Shown here in pieces: positions 59,995-64,000 of a stretch of 64,000 nucleotides of DNA. Within the stretch, counting starts at the first letter, position 1. Every line of letters starts with the position of its first letter. Below the pieces are notes generated by a model. It saw nothing but the letters and a program-made list of their open reading frames with translations, did no database searches and was not told the origin of the DNA. Both the position numbers and the translations under genes were made by a program. This DNA is from Rickettsiales bacterium (GTDB lineage Bacteria; Pseudomonadota; Alphaproteobacteria; Rickettsiales; JABCZZ01), in NCBI GenBank assembly GCA_035765535.1, contig DASTXE010000003.1:452516-516515 (forward strand). The letters run 5' to 3'.

Positions 59995-60010
59995 GGTTTA
60001 GTACTAAACC
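59995..60010. promoter_or_regulatory. Perfect 16-bp palindrome before the KdpE-like gene
   Basis: GGTTTAGTACTAAACC, fully symmetrical, ends 28 bases before the start at 60039. It lies between cfa and the response-regulator gene and is a likely operator, perhaps of that regulator itself. Confidence 0.6.
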
Positions 60011-60038
60011 TGTTCTGGCACAACTATGTAAGAATTTT

Positions 60039-60764
60039 ATGCATGAAAAAAGAAATGTAGTTCTCGTCGTTGATGATGAACCCGAAATTCGTAAGATGCT
60101 AAATATTTTTCTTGAGGTTTCCGAGTTCAAGGTAACCGAGAGTGAAGCTGGAAAAGAAGCGATACGGCTGGCGGCATCCATCAAACCCGATTTGATAATA
60201 CTGGATCTGGGGCTGCCCGATATGGATGGGATGGAAGTGATCACCGCCATACGCGAATGGTCCCAGGTTCCGATTATTGTGCTTACCGTCCGCTCAGAAG
60301 ATGAAAGTATCGCGCATGCTTTAAATATCGGCGCCGATGACTATATCGTAAAGCCATTCGGTATCGAAGTACTGGTGGCGCGTATTAATGCGAATCTCAG
60401 AAAATCTGCGATCAGGGATACGGGCGAGCCGGATATTGTAAACGGCGCCATTCGTATGGATCTGGTCAAGCATAAGGTCTATATTGACGGTAAGCAGATT
60501 CCGTTTACTCCCAAGGAATATGAGTTGTTGCGTTACTTCATGTCCAATCGCGGCAAAATGCTTACGCACAAGCAGATCCTGAAACATGTCTGGGGTGTTG
60601 CTCATGCGGAAGATACACAGTATCTGCGCGTGTATGTGAGACAGCTGCGTGACAAGCTGAAGGTGCGCCCTGATCTTGCCAATCTTATCATGGCCGAAAC
60701 CGGCATTGGCTACCGTATGGAATATATGGAAGACGATAAGGTAATAGAAAAGAATGCATCCTGA
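60039..60764 (+). CDS. KdpE-like response regulator
   Basis: The 241-residue OmpR-type regulator has a receiver (D56 in LIILDLGLPDMDGME, K in YIVKPFG) and winged helix. It matches KdpE rather than other branches in VWGVAHAEDTQYLRVYVRQLRDKL and LIMAETGIGYRM. KdpE normally controls the kdpFABC potassium pump with KdpD, but no kdp pump gene is in the window. The only KdpD-like kinase is the sensor-less one at 53594-54331. The ribosome site is weak. Confidence 0.9.
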   Translation: MHEKRNVVLVVDDEPEIRKMLNIFLEVSEFKVTESEAGKEAIRLAASIKPDLIILDLGLPDMDGMEVITAIREWSQVPIIVLTVRSEDESIAHALNIGADDYIVKPFGIEVLVARINANLRKSAIRDTGEPDIVNGAIRMDLVKHKVYIDGKQIPFTPKEYELLRYFMSNRGKMLTHKQILKHVWGVAHAEDTQYLRVYVRQLRDKLKVRPDLANLIMAETGIGYRMEYMEDDKVIEKNAS

Positions 60765-60796
60765 TAAAATTCATCCCGCATTACATTAATCCAGAC

Positions 60797-60834
60797 AAAA
60801 AAAGAACCGGTTGAAAACAGCCGGTTCTTTTTTT
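60797..60834. terminator. Bidirectional terminator after the KdpE-like gene
   Basis: AAAGAACCGG/CCGGTTCTTT with a ten-base loop, A run before and T run after. It serves the regulator gene and the convergent DUF1328 gene. Confidence 0.9.
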
Positions 60835-60850
60835 GCTGTGTTCTTATCCC

Positions 60851-61033
60851 TTATAAAGGGGGAGTAGTTCTTCGGCCTGAAACAAGGTTATAAATCAGGC
60901 TGGCGAGGAACAGGATAACGAATAAACCTGTCAGGAATTGTGCAACCTGCGCAAATGCGCCTGCCAATCCACCGAATCCAAGAAATCCCGCAATAATTGC
61001 GAGAATAAAGAATGTGATGATCCAACTAAGCAT
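60851..61033 (-). CDS. DUF1328 small membrane protein
   Basis: The 60-residue protein has two hydrophobic helices: MLSWIITFFILAIIAGFLG and FLTGLFVILFLASLIYNL. It matches the DUF1328/YtjA family, which is widespread in proteobacteria and often placed with stress genes. Its function is unknown. GAGGA precedes the start. It shares a terminator with the KdpE-like gene. Confidence 0.85.
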   Translation of the reverse strand: MLSWIITFFILAIIAGFLGFGGLAGAFAQVAQFLTGLFVILFLASLIYNLVSGRRTTPPL

Positions 61034-61104
61034 ATTTCCTCCTCATAATTACTTTTCTGAATTGGGAACAGGATCAATTGTATAGAGGCAGGAGTTAAAT
61101 AAGA

Positions 61105-61218
61105 ATGCGGATGGAACGCATATACAATAAGAAAGTGGTAATTTTCACGCTATATACGCCCAATAAGGGGAAATATCCTTATGATAAATTTATAAAATTC
61201 CCGATTCAACCCGTATAG
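61105..61218 (+). CDS. Doubtful 37-residue frame
   Basis: A short frame (MRMERIYNKKVVIFTLYT, ending FPIQPV) lies in the gap between DUF1328 and the glycine-zipper lipoprotein, with CAGGAG ten bases upstream. The composition is unremarkable, and I cannot exclude chance. Confidence 0.2.
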   Translation: MRMERIYNKKVVIFTLYTPNKGKYPYDKFIKFPIQPV

Positions 61219-61306
61219 CTTTTTTGTATAGGGATAGTCATCGTATCGAGGTTCTAAGAACAGCTTCACCTATTCATACGAATATAACCCTATAAGGAGA
61301 ATGACT

Positions 61307-61807
61307 ATGAAACATAAGAAAATAATTTCATGTTTATTGGTAGCCTCCATCCTCGGAGGATGTACTGAACCTAACGGAGCGCCGGGACGCGGTGTTGAAA
61401 ATGGCGGCGCACTGAGCAAAACCGATGTCGGAACTGCGGCAGGCGTAGTAGCTGGCGGTGTACTGGGAAGCACGATCGGTGGAGGAACAGGGCAGGTAAT
61501 CGCGACGATCGGTGGCGGATTGCTGGGTGGTATTCTGGGTAATAGCATCGGTAAGTCGCTGGATAATGCGGACCGCGCTGAATATGACCGTGCTGCACAG
61601 CATGCCATGGAAACCGGTCACAGACAGAGCTGGAAGAACGCGGATAGCGGCCATCGCGGTTATATAACGCCTCGTAAATCTTACCACGCAGATGATGGAA
61701 GCCTATGCCGTGAATATACACAGACTATCTACATTGAAGGAAAGAAGCACCGTGCTAGCGGGACAGCTTGCCGTACAGAAGACGGAACGTGGAAAATTGC
61801 TGACTGA
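61307..61807 (+). CDS. 17-kDa surface-antigen-type lipoprotein with glycine zipper
   Basis: The ATG at 61307 has AAGGAGA seven bases upstream (the ATG at 61301 is too close). The 166-residue protein has lipobox ILGGC and a glycine-zipper helix pair (VGTAAGVVAGGVLGSTIGGG; GQVIATIGGGLLGGILGNSIG). The C-terminal domain DGSLCREYTQTIYIEGKKHRASGTACR is typical of the RT0821/Lpp0805-type surface antigens of Rickettsia and relatives. It lies in the outer membrane. The family is widespread in alphaproteobacteria. Confidence 0.85.
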   Translation: MKHKKIISCLLVASILGGCTEPNGAPGRGVENGGALSKTDVGTAAGVVAGGVLGSTIGGGTGQVIATIGGGLLGGILGNSIGKSLDNADRAEYDRAAQHAMETGHRQSWKNADSGHRGYITPRKSYHADDGSLCREYTQTIYIEGKKHRASGTACRTEDGTWKIAD

Positions 61808-61824
61808 AAATAAGTCAGCCCAAT

Positions 61825-61864
61825 AAAAAGGGCGTTTTCCGATAAGGAAAACGCCCTTTCTTTT
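61825..61864. terminator. Bidirectional terminator
   Basis: AAAGGGCGTTTTCC/GGAAAACGCCCTTT with a five-base loop, and T run to the right. It serves the surface-antigen gene and the convergent small lipoprotein gene. Confidence 0.9.
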
Positions 61865-61876
61865 GCTATCCCGGTT

Positions 61877-62008
61877 TTAGTGGGATGGCTGGACAATGGT
61901 CGTCTGGGGTTGGGTCTGAGGCGGACATGTGCAATGGGATGAACATGCCGACACACTTACAAGAACAAGTGCCAGGGCCGCCAGATTACGTATTGTTGAA
62001 ACATGCAT
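61877..62008 (-). CDS. Very small lipoprotein
   Basis: The 43-residue precursor (MHVSTIRNLAALALVLVSVS) has lipobox VSAC (Cys22), followed by only 21 residues with two more Cys and Gln/Thr/Pro-rich sequence (CSSHCTCPPQTQPQTT). An AAAGGAG site precedes the ATG. It is too short for standard gene calls. Small lipoproteins of this size sometimes regulate envelope stress, as in the Lpp or entericidin class, but nothing specific links it. Confidence 0.6.
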   Translation of the reverse strand: MHVSTIRNLAALALVLVSVSACSSHCTCPPQTQPQTTIVQPSH

Positions 62009-62054
62009 AAGACGTCTCCTTTGGGATAATGGTCAAATGATTTTCCGGAAGTGA

Positions 62055-62399
62055 TTATTGGTTTCCGGACGTATCGCTTTCACGCTTCATTTTCTTCTTA
62101 TGATGTTTCAGGATCTTTTTATCGACGGACTTTTCAGCTTCCTTTTCACCGATGGCAGCTTTATCCGCGCCGATCTTGGTGCTGTCTACAGCCTGGCTGC
62201 CGTAGCTATCGGTTGCTTTGTCCATTGCTTTATCCTGGCGATGCTGAGCCAGGCGGTCGCGATCTTTCTGCAGTGCTGCATTGTCCTTGTTAATGGCATT
62301 GACATCGGATTTGACATCCTGGTCATTTTCCGTCTGCGCCATAACCGCGGGGGATGCGGCAAGCAAACAAGCAGCAGTAAGAAGGGCTAGTTTTTTCAT
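62055..62399 (-). CDS. Small exported Lys/Asp/Ala-rich helical protein
   Basis: The start 62399 has CAAGGAG nine bases upstream; the open frame extends to 62582 without support. The 114-residue protein has a signal peptide (MKKLALLTAACLLAASPAVMA). A hydrophilic chain follows, rich in Lys, Asp, Ala and Gln (VNAINKDNAALQKDRDRLAQ), and should be coiled-coil or disordered, ending in a KHHKKK patch. Similar proteins appear near stress genes, but I cannot name a family. Confidence 0.7.
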   Translation of the reverse strand: MKKLALLTAACLLAASPAVMAQTENDQDVKSDVNAINKDNAALQKDRDRLAQHRQDKAMDKATDSYGSQAVDSTKIGADKAAIGEKEAEKSVDKKILKHHKKKMKRESDTSGNQ

Positions 62400-62440
62400 A
62401 GTAATAGTCTCCTTGAGGTTGATAAAAACGGTAATTAGAT

Positions 62441-62629
62441 TTATTGCTCGCATTCTTCTTCGTTTCTGCGACGGCTGCGCCCGCACAGATGGGCACTGGC
62501 TGAAACCAGAAGGGCAAAGCTCAGCACACCGATGATGGCTAAAGTAGAAGGAGGAGTTTCGTGCACGTAACGGCGCACGCATTCTACGGTGTGATTGGCC
62601 ATGCCATTGCTGAAATCTTTCCTAAACAT
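62441..62629 (-). CDS. Small membrane protein of 62 residues
   Basis: It has one hydrophobic helix (STLAIIGVLSFALLVSASAHL), a cytoplasmic or periplasmic N-terminus with a conserved-looking HTVECVRRYVHETP, and a basic tail with three Arg. An AAGGAG site seven bases before the ATG supports it. Family unknown. Confidence 0.6.
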   Translation of the reverse strand: MFRKDFSNGMANHTVECVRRYVHETPPSTLAIIGVLSFALLVSASAHLCGRSRRRNEEECEQ

Positions 62630-62871
62630 GATAAACTCCTTGTCTGTTCTCTAGTTACATAAATCCACTCGTAAAACGAGAACCCACGGTACAAATTGTG
62701 ACATAAAATTGCGGTACTGCGATAACGGGAAAGTATAAAAAAGTGATAATATTTCGATGTCTGCAGTTTATTATCCCCTTATAATTCCATATAAATTAGA
62801 GGCAGTGTTTTTATGCACAGCATCTTAAAGAGAGAAGGGAGAAGCACGGTTTATTAAGGGAGGAATGACTT

Positions 62872-63384
62872 ATGAGAATACAAAAATTTATCGCACTGGC
62901 GGCAGTGGGAATGGGTACGCTGGTAGGGGCTGATGCCATTGCAGCTTCCGCATCTGCTTCTTCGGAAAATTTCTTAACCAAGGCGATTAGCAACAGTCAA
63001 TTCGAAGTGGAGTCAAGTAAACTGGCATTGGAAAAATCTCAGAATAAAGATGTTAAACAATACGCGCAGATGATGATCGAAAGCCAGACGAAAATACTCA
63101 ATACCCTGACGACCTATAAGCAAAGCACAATGGGGGCTGCGCAGAAAGATATGGATAAGGCGCATCAGGACATGATGAAAAAGCTGGAGCCGCTGGTGAC
63201 GGATAATTTCAATAATGAATATAGCCGTATGCAGCAGGATACGGACAAGGAAATGGTTGTGCTTTTTTCGGAATATGCCGAAAAAGGGGATAATGCGGAT
63301 TTAAGAAATTTTGCTGCAGGGGCCTTACCGCAATTAAAGGAAAACAAAGCCCAGGCTGATAAGTTGGATACGAACAGTCATTGA
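62872..63384 (+). CDS. DUF4142 periplasmic protein
   Basis: The 170-residue protein has a signal peptide ending near ADAIAA and a four-helix DUF4142 domain: FLTKAISNSQFEVESSKLALEKSQNKDVKQYAQMMIESQ is the usual first helix pair. The family resembles ferritin-like bundles, is often seen in stress islands, and lacks an assigned function. A strong GGGAGG site precedes the ATG. A hairpin follows at 63391-63421. Confidence 0.87.
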   Translation: MRIQKFIALAAVGMGTLVGADAIAASASASSENFLTKAISNSQFEVESSKLALEKSQNKDVKQYAQMMIESQTKILNTLTTYKQSTMGAAQKDMDKAHQDMMKKLEPLVTDNFNNEYSRMQQDTDKEMVVLFSEYAEKGDNADLRNFAAGALPQLKENKAQADKLDTNSH

Positions 63385-63390
63385 TAAAAT

Positions 63391-63421
63391 CAGGCAGGTG
63401 ATGTGGCACACCACCTGCCTG
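63391..63421. terminator. Hairpin between convergent genes
   Basis: CAGGCAGGTG/CACCTGCCTG with an 11-base loop, between the DUF4142 gene and the Gly/Thr-rich gene; likely a shared terminator. Confidence 0.65.
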
Positions 63422-63427
63422 GATGAA

Positions 63428-63826
63428 TTAATGTCCGGCGCCCATGGAGCCGCCGCCACCGCCCGAGCCGCCTGCACCTGTACCGCCGGCGGAGCCGGAA
63501 GCGCTACCGCTGGTGCCGCCTGTTCCGGACATACCCGTTCCCGTGGTGCCGGTGCCGGTAGTTCCAGTGCCCGAAGTGCCGGTACCGGTTGTGGAGTTGG
63601 TCGTTCCGGTTCCGTTATTCACACCATTATTCGTCGAGTTGTTATTGAACCCGTTCTGGGAGGGCAGAGTGCCGCTATTGCCGGTGTTCGTGCCATTGGA
63701 CGGGGTGGCAGATCCGTTGGAGCGCGTATTGCCGAAAGTTCCGGTTGTCTGCGATGTCTGCGCTACGGCGACCGTAGATGCGGACGCCAGCAGGAACGCG
63801 CTAATAATAAGTAAATGCTTTTTCAT
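63428..63826 (-). CDS. Exported Gly/Thr/Ser/Asn-rich low-complexity protein
   Basis: The 132-residue protein has a signal peptide ending near VAVAQ. A mature chain of Thr/Gly/Asn/Ser follows, including GTGTSGTGTTGTGTTGTG and a glycine tail with GGSGGGGGS. No folded domain is visible. It may be a flexible surface or matrix protein. The AGGCAT region supplies a modest ribosome site. The function cannot be read from composition. Confidence 0.7.
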   Translation of the reverse strand: MKKHLLIISAFLLASASTVAVAQTSQTTGTFGNTRSNGSATPSNGTNTGNSGTLPSQNGFNNNSTNNGVNNGTGTTNSTTGTGTSGTGTTGTGTTGTGMSGTGGTSGSASGSAGGTGAGGSGGGGGSMGAGH

Positions 63827-64000
63827 AGGATGCCTCTTTCAATCTGGATGAATAAAGACGCTATCAGATTCCGATAATAGCGACCGCCCTTTAAGGTGAC
63901 ATAAGAGCTCGCAGGAATGATCAGGCGCATTGAATTAAAATGCTAGGGAATGCGTACCCGGTAATTATAAAAATTCTAATAGTCTGTAAAAGAATTGGTA
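63827..64000. other. Intergenic end of the window
   Basis: AT-rich, non-coding, with no feature I can support. Confidence 0.4.

Noticed and set aside
33450-63900. General-stress (EcfG-type) promoters GGAAC-N16/17-CGTT
   Set aside because: I looked for them before the stress genes and found no convincing pair; the absence may reflect a diverged consensus, so no claim is made.
1-64000. CRISPR arrays, rRNA, tRNA and insertion sequences
   Set aside because: No regularly spaced repeats, no tRNA-like TTCGA arm in context, no rRNA-like stretch and no transposase frame were seen.

Overview
The window looks like chromosome of a Gram-negative alphaproteobacterium with moderate GC. The lineage is inferred from several features: recJ, rsmB, radA, cvpA and purF housekeeping genes; a recJ-linked methyltransferase of the alphaproteobacterial type; VirB8/VirB9 type IV secretion components next to bamD; a cyoEABCD quinol oxidase operon; an RT0821-like 17-kDa antigen; and class I ribonucleotide reductase. 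I cannot assign a genus. No rRNA, tRNA or CRISPR array is visible.

Layout. Positions 1-340 are a GC-rich block of foreign character with a truncated minus-strand gene. It abuts an OmpR-type response regulator that lacks its expected kinase neighbour. Positions 1.1-9.1 kb carry a Lys/His-rich secreted protein, recJ with a coupled methyltransferase, and rsmB-radA-cvpA-purF. Positions 9.1-13.7 kb carry a VOC protein, an SDR and a minus-strand operon virB8-virB9-bamD-ferredoxin. Positions 14-20 kb carry cspA, a PAP2 protein, a second foreign-looking block with one lipoprotein (about 15.0-15.55 kb), a secreted ankyrin protein, htpG behind a heat-shock-type promoter, and a MarR-GNAT fusion with an operator palindrome over its -10. 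Positions 20.4-23.7 kb hold an nrd operon with an NrdR box and an unusual switch-like hairpin before nrdB. Positions 23.7-33.7 kb mix an ABC-F protein, transporters, a large unknown protein, a MerR-controlled operon with a 19-bp-spacer promoter, a pseudopilin and histidine-rich proteins. Positions 38.7-45.1 kb hold an Nramp-type transporter and cyoEABCD.

From about 33.5 kb to the end (interrupted by the oxidase block) the window is a dense island of envelope and stress proteins. It includes YciF/DUF892, CsbD, YfdX, PfpI, OmpA, a glycine-zipper stress protein, patatin, Hsp20, a YghA-like SDR, cyclopropane fatty acid synthase, DUF1328, DUF4142 and a Csp-type copper store. Several genes encode 43-62 residues. 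Two Tyr/Arg/Ser/Gly/Asp-rich, apparently fully disordered proteins frame this island (37.8-38.4 and 55.2-56.2 kb). A sensor-less KdpD-like kinase, a stand-alone receiver and a KdpE-like regulator lie within 7 kb with no kdpFABC genes, so a Kdp-type signalling pair may have been reused for stress control.

The observations I rate highest are the two disordered proteins, the rewired KdpD/KdpE parts, the mutually exclusive hairpins before nrdB, the virB8-virB9-bamD linkage, and the two foreign-looking blocks, which could be horizontal transfer or assembly chimerism.
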